A DNA stretch of 64,000 nt, taken from the NCBI GenBank assembly GCA_001630475.1, contig KV419429.1, positions 81,679 to 145,678 on the forward strand. Direction: 5' to 3'. The notes below the pieces were generated by a model. The model was not told the DNA's origin, ran no database searches, and saw only the letters and a program-made list of their open reading frames with translations. Below, one piece after another: positions 49,461 through 62,600 of this stretch. The DNA comes from Sistotremastrum niveocremeum HHB9708 (Eukaryota > Basidiomycota > Agaricomycetes > Sistotremastrales > Sistotremastraceae). The position numbers were made by a program, and so were the translations under genes. Positions within the stretch are counted from its first letter, which is position 1. Every line of letters begins with the position of its first letter.

Positions 49461-49805
49461 GAGCCTGTCCAGCTCGGCTTATAATCAGATTATTCTAGAT
49501 TTTCCCCCCTAAAGGAAATAATCTCGGCTACCCGGGCCATCACGGGCTGGAGGGTCACCATCAGTCACAGTCAAGGGTTATCGGTTTCTTCGACCCGGTC
49601 TGGAACTTTTCGTACGAAGCGCCCGCGGGATTGCCTTACTAAGACGATTTTTCAACATTTGCGACGCGTAACGCCGACAGAACGACCGTGCCGCCACTTT
49701 TTCCCATCGGCGCCAGCTCTCCGGCTTTTCCCATGATTACGTCGTGTCACGCAAGGAATAAACTACCCGTCGGATAATCTGAAATAAACCGAGCTGGACA
49801 GGCTC
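49461..49805. mobile_element. MITE with TTA target duplication (PIF/Harbinger-like)
   Basis: The terminal inverted repeats begin GAGCCTGTCCAGCTCGG on both ends (49461-49477 and complement of 49789-49805) and continue with TTAT and CAGATTAT. TTA flanks each side (49458-49460 and 49806-49808), the 3-bp duplication typical of PIF/Harbinger transposons. At 345 bp, without an open frame, this is a non-autonomous miniature element. The ends are nearly identical, so it looks younger than the 482-3144 element. Confidence 0.85.
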
Positions 49806-49917
49806 TTACATTCGTGGCACCTCTCAATCAATGACCTATTGAACTTAGCGACTCTCGATATAACACGAGGAGTTCAAAACATATTGAAAAGCGTTTACAC
49901 ATGCCGATATACTCATC

Positions 49918-52456
49918 CGATGCAGAAAGTCTCACTGATTTCCCTCGGGGAAAAAAGGAGATTGAAACAGACATTCTTTGATGATGTTCGATCGATGTAT
50001 GGGCATCGAACAATCTCAGTACTAGTGATCTCAAGTACTTCTCGCGATTCAAATTCGATTTTCTCCCCTCACTCCGTCACACCTTGCAAATCCTACACTC
50101 TTTCCATAACCGGAAAATCATCACACCGAAAAACATGCAAAAGCAGCGTCCGACTGGGTACCCTATCAAAAACCTCAGTCCTCAGACATCCCTCCGACTC
50201 AACTTCAAATGGCACTGACCGATTAGCAGCGATATCTTCTTTCAAAGGACCCAAGAGATGCGGTAGGATCGGAAAATAGATACCGGCAGGAGCGAAGCGC
50301 GTAATGATCGATTCCGTTTTCGCAATAAAGTTTGACAGACGCTGATTTCTTTCATTCGGGAGGAGTAGATCTTTTGGATCGCCCGCGAGCTGCATACGAG
50401 ACCGAAAGGATAAGTCGAACATCATCTATCAGACTAGGAGTGACTTACCGCCCGATTCTTCGCTCTAGACATTTCCACCGTTGCATTGAACAACAACATA
50501 TCGTCACTTTCGTCCATAGGTTCAAAATACAATATCAAAGGTTCCTTCTTCCAAAGGTTGAAAGTTTTCATCAAGAAAGACACCTCGAACGTGAGTTGCC
50601 TCCCCATCTAATCGAATGCGAATATTGTGATAACCGGAATAGGCTGATTAATAGATTCGCACCTCTCTTTCTCGTTTACGAGTCGTCCAGAACTTGGCTT
50701 CTATGGGATAACCACCCTTAAAGGCGAATTGACACATGATGGTGAGGGCACGATAGGCTTCAGATATCAACATAAGATAAGCCTCGTTCGGCCCTCGACC
50801 GGTGCGTTGTACGTTTTGCATATAGGAAAGACCGAGAAGAGTTCTAGAGTCATCAAAAAATGAGATTAGAGAGTATATCGGGACGTCGACAACTTGAAGG
50901 AAAAACGTACGTGGCTTGGATGGCTGAGACTTTTTGGAGCCTGTTCCAAGACAGCTGACGAAGACAGTACTCTACACCCGGGATCAGTTCACGATCAAAG
51001 TTATGGTCCTTGCACTCCAGCTGTTTAAACAGAGCAGGTCGCAAATCCGCCTGCCATTACTAACATTGAAAGGACGTTTAGTTCTCGATACGATGAGCAC
51101 ATACCTTGTCCAAATCCCTTCTGACAAATTCGTTATAGCCATGATACACAATCATCAAGTAAAGAGCCCGATCACCCCATACTGTATCTGACACGTCCGC
51201 GTCTTTCACGACTCCAAATACCTCCCCGAAATTTTTGAGAGAGTTGGGTTCGATATTAGATCCAAAGCCTGCGAGGGCTCGGTATTGGACGTGCGAGAAG
51301 AAGAAGGATCTGTATGCCTCGAGAATGCTCTTGTTGTCCCTTATGAGGACATTGTCAATCCGTCCTAACAGTCGTACATCCTCGGTAGGCGACACGTGTT
51401 TCTTCGCCGTGTCGGCCGTGCCAGCTTCGAATTCGGGTGCATTACAGTACTAGTAATGAGGCTGAGGAAGTTCGGAGTGGAAGGACCGGGTGACGATGAC
51501 GAATGAGTCAACGATTCAGAACTTTCAGCGACCTATTCCGAAAGGAGATTATCATCAGCCAGCCATGAAATGAAAAATCTCGGATCTACCTCTGAAGATA
51601 CACGACTCTGAGAAGTGGACACGACTTCGGTGCCACGTCCACGTTTGAATCGATCTACAAGAAGGTGATTTAGGTGAGGCTGAAGGGGTATAAAAACGCC
51701 AGCTCACCTCTGTTAACCGAGTCGTCATCCCCTTCGCGTCCTATCTCCCGCTTTCTCTTACGGGCACCATCCTGAGTGATGGACGTTGGCCTTTCTGCCG
51801 AATGAATTTCGGGCAGTTTACTGTTCAAATTTTCTTTGGTGGAAGCTGGCGAAGCGCCCATCCTTTCCTCGTTGCTCTCACTAGTAGACGTTGAGCACGT
51901 GGAAGGTTAGTCGTTGACTTGTTGTACTCCACCGTGATTTTCTTACCGTTGGAGAGTCACTTTGGATGGTTCAGTAGCAGTCAATGGTGGCCCTTGCTTT
52001 GAAAAGGCCATGCCGTCGAAGCGAGGTGGTAGCGATGACGACACTCCGAGAGGGACGAAGGGTGGCAGTATAATATCTATGTGGCGAACCAGTTCGAATG
52101 GCATACCAAGCCAACGAAAATCGACCACTCAGATTGAAAACTACTCTTCGTTCTTCAGTTCCCCCCAAGTCGTCGAGAAAACGCGTCGAGAGATGGAGGA
52201 AAGAAAAGAGTTGTCTTACAAGTATTACATAAAATACGAACAATGCAAACTATCGAGCCAATTCGTCGGTCGCAGTTTCCTGATTTGGGTGGAGAACGCC
52301 CGTAACCCTGCTTCTTCTCTGACTCCGACAGCGCTTATGCCAGGTAAGCGCCGATCGCTGCGTTTCCTCGTTGTGAGACATCGACTGACTTTCCAGCTAC
52401 TTCAGCCTCATCCCACCGACCCTTCAACTTGAAGATGGCATCGATGATATTAGTGA
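49918..52456. repeat. Tandem duplication, unit A
   Basis: This approximately 2.5-kb unit is duplicated directly in 52457-54985. Matching stretches include sequence beyond the genes on both sides, for example CAGAAAGTCTCA at the left edge and GATGGCATCGATGATA at the right edge. Confidence 0.8.
50093..52104 (-). CDS. Unknown duplicated protein, copy A (probably frame-disrupted)
   Basis: This is a paralog of the 52689-54608 gene with the same exon plan: 52104-51947 (158 nt, the same as copy B), 51880-51708, 51654-51590, 51532-51105 and later exons down to the stop at 50093. It encodes the shared segments RIDNVLIRDNKSILEAYR, FFFSHVQYRALAGFGSNIEP, WGDRALYLMIVYHGYNEF and RFAPAGIYFPILPHLLG, plus a basic RKRKRE patch that may be a nuclear signal. 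Exon 4 is 428 nt against 429 nt in copy B, and read from exon 3 it meets a stop near its middle, while the downstream part is open in the frame matching copy B. Either the copy is inactivated or translation starts at an internal ATG (MSPTEDV). Family and function are not recognised. Confidence 0.55.
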
Positions 52457-54985
52457 CCGATCCAGAAAGTCTCATTGATCGCCCGGAAGAAAACGAGACT
52501 GAAACGGACATTCTTCGATCGATGTATGTGCATCGAACAATCTCAGTGAACTTCTCGCAATCCATATTCACTTTCCTACCCCCACTCCATCACCCCGTTC
52601 AACTCCTAAATCCGGTCCATAACAGGAAAATCATCACACCGAAAAACATGCAAAACCAACATCTCACAAGGAACCCTATCAAAAAAAATCAATTCTCACA
52701 TATCTTCAACTCAACTTCAAATGGCACTGACCGATTAGCAGCAATATCGTCTTTCAAAAGCCCCAAAAGATGTAGTAGAATCGGAAAATGGATGCCGGCT
52801 GGAGCGAAGCGCGCGATGATCGATTCGGCTTTCGCGATAAACTTTGAAAGACGCTCAGTCCTTAGGAGGAGTAGATCTTTTGGTTCGAACGCGAGCTGTG
52901 TACAGGACGCAGAAATGATGAGTCCATAAACTTGGCCGGAATAGCAATGACCTACCGCTCGATTCTTCGCTCTTGCCATTTCCACCATCGCACTAAACAA
53001 CAACGTATCGTCACTCTCATCCAAAGGCACAAAATACAAAATCAAAGGTTCCTTCTTCAAAAGGTTGAACGTCTTCATCAAGAAAGACACCTCGAACGTA
53101 AGTTGCGTCCCCATCTAATCGATATTCAATATCGTGAAAACCAAAATAGGTCGAATAATAGATTCGTACCTCTCGTTCACGTTCACGAGTCGTCCAGTAC
53201 TTGGCTTCTTTCGGATAACAGCCCTTAAATGCGAAGTTGCACATGTTTCTCAGTGCAAGATACGCTTCTAATAACAATGAGAGATATGCCTCGTTCGGCC
53301 CTTGACCCGTGCGTTGTATTTTTTGCATATATGAAAAGCCGAGAAGCGCACTAAAGCGACGAAAGAAAGGAGATTAGCGGATACTTCAGGACAACAGAGA
53401 AGCGAAACGTACGTGGCTTGAATAGCTGACACTTTTTGGATCTTGGTCCAAGACACCTCACGAAGACAATACTCTACAGCCGGTATTAATTCACGATCGA
53501 AATCAGGGTCCTTTCGCTCCATCTGTTTAAGTAAAGCAGGTCGCAAATCTGCCTATCATTTTACATATATTAACAGGACAAAGGTTCTCAATGCGATGAG
53601 CACTTACCTTATCGACATCCGTCCTGCCGAACTCATTATATCCATGAGACACCATCATCAAATAAAGAGCCCTATCACCCCACACCGTATCTCTCATCGG
53701 CAAATGCTCAGCTTTCACAACTCCGAATACTTCCCCGAAATTTTTGAGAGAGTTGGGTTCGATATTCGATCCAAAACCTGCGAGGGCTCGGTATTGGACG
53801 TGCGAGAAGAAGAAGGATCTGTAAGCCTCCAGAATACTTTTGTTGTCCCTTATGAAGACGTTGTCGATCCTTCTTATGAGCCGTACATCTTCGGAAGGCG
53901 ACACGTGTGTCTTCGCAGTGTTGCTCTTTCGAGCTTTGAGTCCGGGTGTTTTAATGACGGTGATGCCAGTGGGGTTCGGCGCAGATGGACCGGATGACGA
54001 TGACGAATGAGTCAACGATTCAGAACTTTCAGCGACCTATTCCGAAAGGAGATTAAAATCGGACAGATAAGAAATGAAAAATCTCGGATCTACATCTGAA
54101 TCAACATGCACCGTGGAGACGACTTCGGTGCCACGTCCACGCTTGAGTCGGTCTACAAAAACGTGAGGGAGGGAGAATGGGTAAAAAAGTAGGCCAGCTC
54201 ACCCTCGACGACCGATGAGTCGTCATCCGCATCGCACTCTGTCTCCCGCTTTCTCTTGCGGGCTCCATCCTGTGTAGGCGTCGGGGTGCCAGTGATGGAG
54301 ATTGGCAATTCTGCCGAATGAATTTCGGGCAGAGTTCTGTTCGAGTTGTGTTCGGTGGAAGCCGGAGAGGACTCCATCCTTTCTTCATTGCTCCCACTAC
54401 AGGGTGATCAGCACGGCGAAAGTAGACAGAGATGTATCGAGGATTCTTACCGTCGGAGAGCAACTGTCGAAGGTTGGGTGATATCCATCTGAACTGTCGG
54501 GTTCAGAGTATGTATGTCGTCCAAGCAAATTGGCAGCGGCGACGAAAACCAGCGAGGGACGAAAGGTGGCAGGATAAAGTCTAGGTTGTCAGATATTTCA
54601 AGTGGCATAATGAGCTAGCGAAAACTAACAGTGAAAACACCTCTTCGTTCTTTAGCTGCCCGCAAGTTGTCGAGCAGGCGAGTCGAGAGATGGAGGAAAG
54701 AAAAGAGTGGTCTTACAAGTATTACATAAAATACCAACCGAACAATGCAATACCAACGAGCCAATTCGTCGGTCGCACTTTCCTGATTCAGGTTTAGAAC
54801 GCCCATGGCCCTGCGTATTCTCCAACTCCGACAGCGCTTAGCTGAGCGCTTGCGAGACATAAGCGCTGCATAAGCGTCCAGCGCTACTTTTCCCTAAGCT
54901 TGTTGTGAGGACTGAATCTTTAGCTGCTTCAGCTCATCCCGCCGAACTTCATGTTGATGATGGCATCGATGATACTAGTAACGCA
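52457..54985. repeat. Tandem duplication, unit B
   Basis: This is a direct copy of unit A in the same orientation. Coding segments are highly similar, and introns and flanks remain alignable with moderate divergence. Confidence 0.8.
52689..54608 (-). CDS. Unknown duplicated protein, copy B (intact frame)
   Basis: Eight exons join in frame into 508 aa: 54608-54451, 54396-54203, 54152-54094, 54036-53608, 53552-53413, 53350-53170, 53114-52956 and 52895-52689. A Ser/Thr/Pro-rich N-terminus with RKRKRE and KRGRG patches suggests nuclear location. The rest is a well-ordered, mixed alpha/beta-type sequence with conserved blocks (RSFFFSHVQYRALAGFGSNI, QKVSAIQATALLGFSYM, EVSFLMKTFNLLKKEPLILY, RFAPAGIHFPILLHLLG). 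No signal peptide or membrane helix is seen. Compared with copy A, it ends about 27 residues earlier (VELKICEN). Sequence just past its stop still resembles the longer copy A tail in another frame, so the C-terminus was probably shortened after duplication. I do not recognise the family. Confidence 0.7.
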
Positions 54986-55142
54986 CACCGGTATTCGATT
55001 CGTAAGCAATACTATTCATTACTGTTCAAATTATTATACAGGACATATATACAACATCGCTAGATACACCTAGGTCGTAACTGTGCTTGTGCAAGGTTCC
55101 ACATACAACCGCCTGAAGGAAAATCCAAACATGGACCCAAGC
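54609..55142. other. Intergenic region with AAGCGCT motif cluster
   Basis: This contains the upstream part of duplication unit B and a cluster of AGCGCTT/AAGCGCT words at about 54829-54886. It also holds the 3' flank of the kinase gene. No gene is seen. Confidence 0.4.
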
Positions 55143-58100
55143 TCATGACCCGACGTGCAATTCACGGTGATCTCGTGCTCTCGGCGTTAGCACAACGCCA
55201 TCCGCATCATCCTCGTCCTCCCCATCACCCAACGGATGACCATCCCTCGGATCTCGATCCCGCCGACTACCACCACCAACATCCCAGTTATCTCCACCCA
55301 GCCCACTCCCAATCAAAGCAAAACCATCTCTACCCCCACTCGAAGGCTTGATATATTTATAAAGGCTAATATCACCCGCTTCATCCAACGGATCAAAGAA
55401 ATCATCATCCTGTTCGACATCGGTTTCGTCGTCAAAGTCATCGTGAGGTTTAAATGCGGAAGTATATGAATCCGGAGGCTCGATGGGAGGATCATCATCG
55501 AAGGCGTCGAAGGAGTCGAATGTTGGTGCTCGGGGTGTTTCTAATTCTAGACCGTCAAAAGACGAAGAAGAGTCGTATGCGAAGGGATCGGGATCATGAT
55601 TAAAATCAGGATTGGGATGCGCAATGGGATTGTGGAATGCGGAGTGTGAATTGTGAGGATGATTGGGAAGATCGGTATTGAAGTTGCTATACCCGGCATG
55701 GCTGGACAGCGCATCAAAAGGATTGTATGAAGTCGAAGCGTGTTGTGGGGGAGGGGGTGAAATGCCAGAGTGATAGGCTGTCTGGACAGGAGTAGCATCG
55801 TGAGGTCTAAGCTGTCCGACAGCTGCTGGGACCGAGTGTTGAAGGAAGTTCGACGAAGAGCTTGGGGCGGTGTTTCGTGGGCCGGTCTCGTGGTCTCCGG
55901 TTTCTCTTCTGCTTTCCCTAGGAGTAACAGCAGACGGTCGACCATGATCCACATACGGAACATGTCTTCTTCCTCCGCCAGTAGCCACCATATTCCTAAC
56001 AGGACCTCTTCTCCGCATAGCGTCAATCTCAGCCATACCAAATTGGGGCTGGGATCCGAAGTCGAATTCGGTCTCAACAGGGTGGAGTATAAATGATGAA
56101 GGCGTCGCATCGTCATGTTGAGAGAACTGGCTGAAATGGAAGTATTGATCCGGATCAATGTAGCTTTCCTGCTGTGAGGGATGAGTCGTCTCCCTAAGCC
56201 CCTCGACCCGGTTCTGCATCCCTGACGGAGGTAGATCGTCGAACGAGGGAAGCGGATCAAAAGGACGCGGAGTAGCGAGCGTTGGAGATAGATGTATTCC
56301 CAGTGCATCATCTTCGTCTTTGGATGACGACGGTGATGTTTGACTTGTGACGTTCGAAGGGTGTGGTGCTATTGAAGGAGGAGACGGTGGGCGTTCATGG
56401 CGTGGAGGCGAATGAGAGGATCGATAGACTTGATCAGGATGTAAGATCGGCTCGGAAGCTGTGGCATGAAGTGGTGCAGGATGAGGGTAATGAGAGGAAC
56501 TGAAGTCGAATGGATTTTGAGATCCGTGTGCATGTGGGGAAGGAAGAGGGAACGTCCGTGATCGGTGTAGGTTAAGATTCTAAGTACGGATGGGACGATG
56601 GTCAGCGATCAGCAGCTCAGTATGATGCTATACGAATTACTTACGTTCGGCCATTCACCTCCGCTAGCCGAAGGATATCCTTGCTCGTCGCCGAATCCAG
56701 AAACTAACGAGTTCGAGTGATGAGGATGCCGAGAATGCCCAGAAGCACTTTCCGCGGACCCGAATGATCCATATGAACTTCCGCTGAGGGAAGTCATCGA
56801 AGCATCCAGCGGAGACTCCAGTGGTATCTCGCTCCCACTTCCATTGTCAAGCTCTTCATCCTTCTTCTCTTTCAATCCTCCACGATCACCTAGTGTCATA
56901 TCATCATCTTCAACGAATACCGGATGATAAACTTCGTGAAGCGGACTTCTGACATGAGGGACAATATGGCCGCTCATATGATGTTCGTGCCCACTCGTCC
57001 TTCTGAACGAAGGTTTCGAACCAGGACTTCCATGACGAGGAGGAGAGGGGCTGGGTGAGTCGTCATCATCAGCTGCAAGCGGATTCGCAAGCCTCCATGA
57101 CGCAGTGCGTGCTTTAGGTGTCCTCGGCGTTTTCGGCCTCGGCTCGTCGGACGAAGACGAAGGCGGAGTCAAGCTCCCGTGCGATCCCAGCGATATTGGC
57201 GGAGGAGAGAGATGAAGGTTTGCCGGAGGCGAGGAAGAAGGTGATTGGGGGGATTGAGATTGCGATTGCGTATAATCAGTCTGAGATTCGAAATCCGACT
57301 GGGACTCTAACTGGGATTGGGATTGCGAACAAGAGTCACCGAGTCGCGGAGGAGAGGTGGATATGGGACGTGGACGTTTTGCCCCTGATGTCGAACGTTG
57401 TTGACGTCTCGGTGATCTATCGAAGGTCATCCCTGTTCATCCAAGTAAACCTCAGAAGAAGACATACCGCATCTTGGTTAATTCGTCACAGATCTGATGT
57501 ATGTTCGGTCTGCTTGACGGATCAAAATCCCAACAGGTGAGACACAACTCCCAAAGGCCCGGATAGCAATCGAAAGCTATCGGAGCACAGATCGACGATT
57601 CGGAAGATATTGAAGATGATCGAGAAGCACTAGTGCGATCACTTCCAGTCGAGGATGCAGTCGAGGATGATGAGCTTGGAGCAGGAGATGGCGGCGATGA
57701 TGAATATGGCAACTTCGACTTGAGGATGCTCGCGATGACGTGGATTTCGCTCTTGCAGTTGGCGTAAGGAAGGGTCAGGGTCAGCAATTCCTATGTCTTG
57801 TCAGACTTCACCGGTCAGAGATCTGTACAGAGCACATACCAAGAGAGTGCACCCGAACGCCCACACATCCGTCTGAGTACTCGACTTGATGGCTGCATCC
57901 GGGTTGACCAACTCGGGTGCCATCCACCGCGGACTCCCACGCAGGCCTCCCATGGTAGTCGTCGCACCCTCCGTCAATTGGCTTTCGGATTCTGACTGAG
58001 AGAAGGATGGATTATTTTCGAAGAAGGTGGCAAGACCGAAGTCTGCGAGAAGAGGTGTGCCGAGGTGCGAGATCAGGATATTTGCCTTGCCCCCATAATC

Positions 58101-58783
58101 AGAGAAAATGAGAGGAGAAGGGCTATCGAAACTCACTCCTTTGAGATCGCCGTGGATGATTTCGCTTGAATGAAGATGTACCAATCCATTCACTACGCCG
58201 CAGATCTAATCACATTCGATCGTGAGGATGACTATGAAGCGATAAACGCTTCAGACATACCAAATGTAATCTATCGACAGCGGGGTTCTCTTGAAGATAT
58301 TTCGGAGCAGTCCCATGCTTCATCCAGGGTGATACAAGAGAAAGCTGTGCCGTCAGCTCCGACTCTCCAGGGTTGGATGGAACAGGGAAGAAGCAGAATC
58401 CGAGGAAAGGCAATATATTTTGATGTTGCAAGAAGCTCCAGACTTTGATTTCATTGCCAATTTTCTAGGAGCGCTCGTTAGTCATGCAAATGCGTGAACA
58501 ATCGTCGACATACTCGTGCGAGCGACTCTCTATTCCTCCTATCCTTGACTCGAATGTCCCGCATCACCTTCACCGCGACCGAGCGTCCATCGAAGTCAGC
58601 CTTATAGATGTCCGAACAGCCTCCGCCATCGATAGGATACGGATATTGTTCTAGATACTGGATATGTGCCGTAATATCGCAGGCTTGAGGAGACTGTGCC
58701 ACATCGATAGCATGATTTTGATTCCGCACATCGTGTTCGGGATTGCGGGTTGAATAATGATAGAACAAAGAGCTGTACACCAT
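55143..58783 (-). CDS. TKL-type protein kinase with long disordered tail
   Basis: The kinase domain lies at the N-terminus, split by short introns. It has a Gly-loop-like GGGCSDIYKADFDG, VK3 lysine VAVKVM, the QHQNILPFLGFC segment, catalytic loop HGDLKG then ANILI, DFGLATFF, MAPELV and DVWAFGCTLL. The HxDLKxxN loop and overall pattern match the tyrosine-kinase-like kinases abundant in Agaricomycetes; they phosphorylate Ser/Thr. A Ser-rich insert of about 55 residues (about 57595-57720) interrupts the C-lobe before LCLTCWDFDPSSRP. After about 57430 a tail of more than 650 residues follows, rich in Ser, Pro, His and Asp, including acidic blocks near the end (about 55350-55450). The tail is joined through an intron near 56581-56640. 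The start ATG at 58783 is close upstream of the Gly-loop. It is divergent from the NLR-like gene. Confidence 0.8.
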
Positions 58784-59681
58784 CAGAGAATTGGAAGAGA
58801 GCGAGAAAGCAATTAGGAAGACGACATCAGTGAAAGCGTACGGGAAAGCGGATAGCGCTTACATAAGCGGCGGCGCCCAAGCGCTTTTCGGGTGCCGGCC
58901 CGGCATTTCTTCTTACAGACCACGGTTCTGCGAGACTTACGCACTCGTCAGTCAGGTGTTCAAAGTTTCGAAACAATACACATCGAAGGTTGTTCTCAAT
59001 TCAAGCTCCAGCTCTGCTCCTCCAGATATTAAAATACCCATAGAGATCTTTGCCCGTGAGCTTCACACATGCGTTGTTGGAAAGGCTTGTTGACATGGAG
59101 TTTTCTGTAATGGACCAAGTAATTATCAACCTCTTCGGCAGAAAGCAGCGCCATTTCTACAATTCCTTGATTTATTGATGCGTCATGGAACCAAGATGCC
59201 TCACGAGGAGCGTCCCGCCACGTTCCGCAGTGCCTTTGCAATCCCCAGAATCATCAGGGTAGCCTCACCAAGGACCAGCGCATCACAGTTAAGATGCCAT
59301 GGACGACGGCTATTCGATGACACCGGTCCCTGCTGTGAGGCACATATGGCAAGATCTAGACCACCGAAGCCTGAAATACCACAAATTCGATTTTACATGT
59401 ACGGAGTTTTTTTTCTTCGAGCCAGTGGCCTAATACAACACTCAAATTGAGAGGGATAGAGGATACTCCAGGTATTGCTAGGCGACCGATCCGTGATAAC
59501 CTAAGGATCGACGCCAGTTTGCTAACTCGGGAGTTTGAGTTTGATGGCCGGGCAGAAGTCATTGATCAGCGCTTATAATTCTCACTCCGCTGATCCGTCT
59601 GTGGGACTGTTGACCAGCTTGAGGATGTTCTATCAGACCGTGCGCGCGCCTTGTTCCAAGTCTACAGATAAATCTGGAACC
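58784..59681. promoter_or_regulatory. Divergent promoter region between kinase and NLR-like gene
   Basis: These 898 bp separate the start of the minus-strand kinase from the likely start of the plus-strand NLR gene. An inverted-repeat-rich patch at about 58851-58905 contains AGCGCTTACATAAGCG, AAGCGCTT and the palindrome TGCCGGCCCGGCA. Whether this is regulatory or a transposon remnant is unknown. Confidence 0.45.
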
Positions 59682-62600
59682 ATGGCATCCCAACGATTCA
59701 ACGATCCCCCTACCCAACAGCGTCTTGAACAAGTCCTCGATTTTCGCTTCGAAATATGGAAATTACAGGTGAATAAATTCGTCCTCATCCACGTTGACTT
59801 TCCCATGCTCACATTCTTCAGTGCACGAAGCCATCGGGGTTCCGCCAAAATATATGACCCGACATACAGACATTTACATTGTTCTGCAGATCGGTGGCGA
59901 GAAGAAGAAGACGCAGAGTTTACGAGTCATTTCAGCTCAAACCCCCATATTCTGGAATGCTACCTATACTTTCGCCCCCGATGGAGGGGACGAACAACAT
60001 CTCCAAGTGAAGATGATGAACCGCCGGACAGTGGGCTGTAATGAGACTTTGTCCAGCGCTACACACCTACTCTCGAAATTGACATCGGGAAAGAGCGGTA
60101 CGTGCTCCTCGGGGTCTTGTAGCCCGCACGTTTAGATCACTTGCCTCTAGAACTGCCGATGAAATTTGGGAACATTCTTGGAAACACCGAGTCGAGACTG
60201 TACCTCAGCGTATATGTTCCCCAATCGAATCCTGCCATGCAGCCTGACATGGAACAAACTATGGTGACGCCGAAAGTTCAACCGAATGCTGTCTCCAGGC
60301 CTCAGACACCAGAGGAAGCGAAACACATCTCAATTAACCCTAGCGCCGTGATCGCTCCGATCATAGCCATATCGGCTTCCACGGCGCTTAAGCCCGTCGC
60401 CACTGATGCTTGGACAACTTTATTGGATTACCTCGAGAAGCTGGATGGCATTGTGAAAGTTGTGGATGAAATTGCCAAAGTATGTCTTCGTATCTTTCTA
60501 TTACGCCAATTTATTGAGGAGACGGATGAACCAGATACACCCTTATGTGAACGGGGCATGGCTTCTTCTGTCGGCCGCTTATAAGGTATTATTAGACCAA
60601 CACCGCTACTATCGTTGCAATGTTTTACTGACCTGGTGGTCCGCAGATTGTCCGAGAACAAGAAGCAAGAGATGGAAAAGTGAACGAACTCATTGAACTT
60701 ATGAATCAAATGTACTCTTTCGTCGAACTCGTTGACGTACGAGATCGGATCCTACCAGTCTCAAAAGTCATCGAACAAATGGGTCAAGAATCTGCTCGTT
60801 GTGCAACATTTATCATGTGTTATCAACAGAAGAATACGTTAGGTCAGTGTCTGAGACTGTATATCCGTTCGGGCGAGGAACCATTGATTTCATAATGAAA
60901 ACATTAGGGAAAATATTCAGTTCTATTGTTTACAACTGGGATGGCGACCTGGCCAGCTTCAAGTCAAATTTTCAAAAATTGCGTTCCGATTTCAACGATG
61001 GCTTGACTGTACAAAGTCATCTAGTCCTTCGCGGAGTTCATGAAGATCTGAGTAATATTTCAATACTAATAATGTCTTATCCTTTGCCTGACATAAGCAT
61101 ATAGATCGACTGTTGATTCAGGGCCACCCAAGTTTAGCCAAAGGTCGTCTCCAAGCGAGCTGGGATCCATCTCTCGGATGCCTTCCAGACACCCGCTCGG
61201 ACATCTTAGATCTTATATTGTCTTGGATAGTAGGAAACCCTGACACTAAGGAGAATGTAGCGTCGAACATATTCTGGCTATCTGGACCTCCCGGGAGCGG
61301 GAAAAGCTCCATCGCTCATACATTGGCCCAACGCTGCTCTTCCGAAGAACTCGGTATTCTAGGTGCTAGTTTCTTCTTCAAACACGACGAAGCCGAGAGG
61401 ACCAAGGCCGAGAATGTCTTTCCGAAAATCGCACTGGATCTTGCGGCATATAATCTCGAGCTCTCTCACGAGATCGCCAGCGAGTTATCGCAGCCCGATT
61501 CTTTGGTCAGCGGGCTCGAAAGACAATTCGAAGCCTATGTCGCAGGTCCTATCCAACGATCCCACACCATTACACCAATCGTCATAATCATCGACGCTCT
61601 CGACGAGTGCAGCCACGATGACGACGATCACCGAGCTCAACTACTCAAGATAATCGCACGGGAAGGCCCGAAACTTCCCTCCAACGTTCGAATTATCATA
61701 TTCAGTCAACCAGAAGAAGACATCGTAGACGCCTTCCAGACTTTCCAGCGACACGATCTCGAGCTAGACTCCTCACCCAATCAAACCGACCTCGTTAAAT
61801 ACGTCTCTATGACATTTTCCGACATGGCTTCTTCTAAGGCACTCCAGAGAAGAGGCATCGTCCCTCCATGGCCGAAAGACGAACTCCGTCAGGAATTCGT
61901 CAAACGGACAGCAGGGCTGTTTATCTGGGCGAAGACTGCGTTGGAGTATATAAGGCATTCATGGGACCCGGATGCTGTCCTCCTCAGCTTAGTCAAGGAA
62001 TCTATCGCAGGTCGTGGGGCTCAAGATAGCCTCTATACCCTCTATGAGCGAGCTCTCGACGGCATTGAATACATCGATCAACCAACATTCGCTCACGAAT
62101 TCCGCATCGTCATAGGGACTCTCATCGTCTCACGCAATCCTCTCTCCATCAGCACGATTTCTCGATTAATCGGTGACGAGCTCGGAGGTCGGGACATTCG
62201 AGGAGTCCTCGAAACGATGCAGAGTGTCCTCCGGGAAATTGGCTCAGACTCGGCACCAATTCGCTTACTCCACTCGTCATTCTCTGATTACCTAACCGAT
62301 CGAACCCTTTGCACCGACGAGCTTCGGCTCATCGTCCGACCAACCCATCATGCTCTAATGGCTCAGAGATGTCTCCGGATAATGAATGCCTCCCTGAAAT
62401 GCAACATTTGTGACTTGCCAAACAATCTCCTCTTTGATGAGATCGACGATCTTTCTTCCAGAGTCGCCACCAATATTTCGCCGGAGCTGCGATACGCTTG
62501 CCGCTATTGGGTCGATCATGTAATACGCAGTGAAGGACAAGAAAAATTGCTGGTCGATCTATCGTCTAAATTCCTACATGCCCATTCTCTGGAGTGGCTA

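Noticed and set aside
51962-52432. 156-codon plus-strand frame in duplication unit A
   Set aside because: Its left part is antisense to the first exon of copy A, and no equivalent open frame is kept in unit B.
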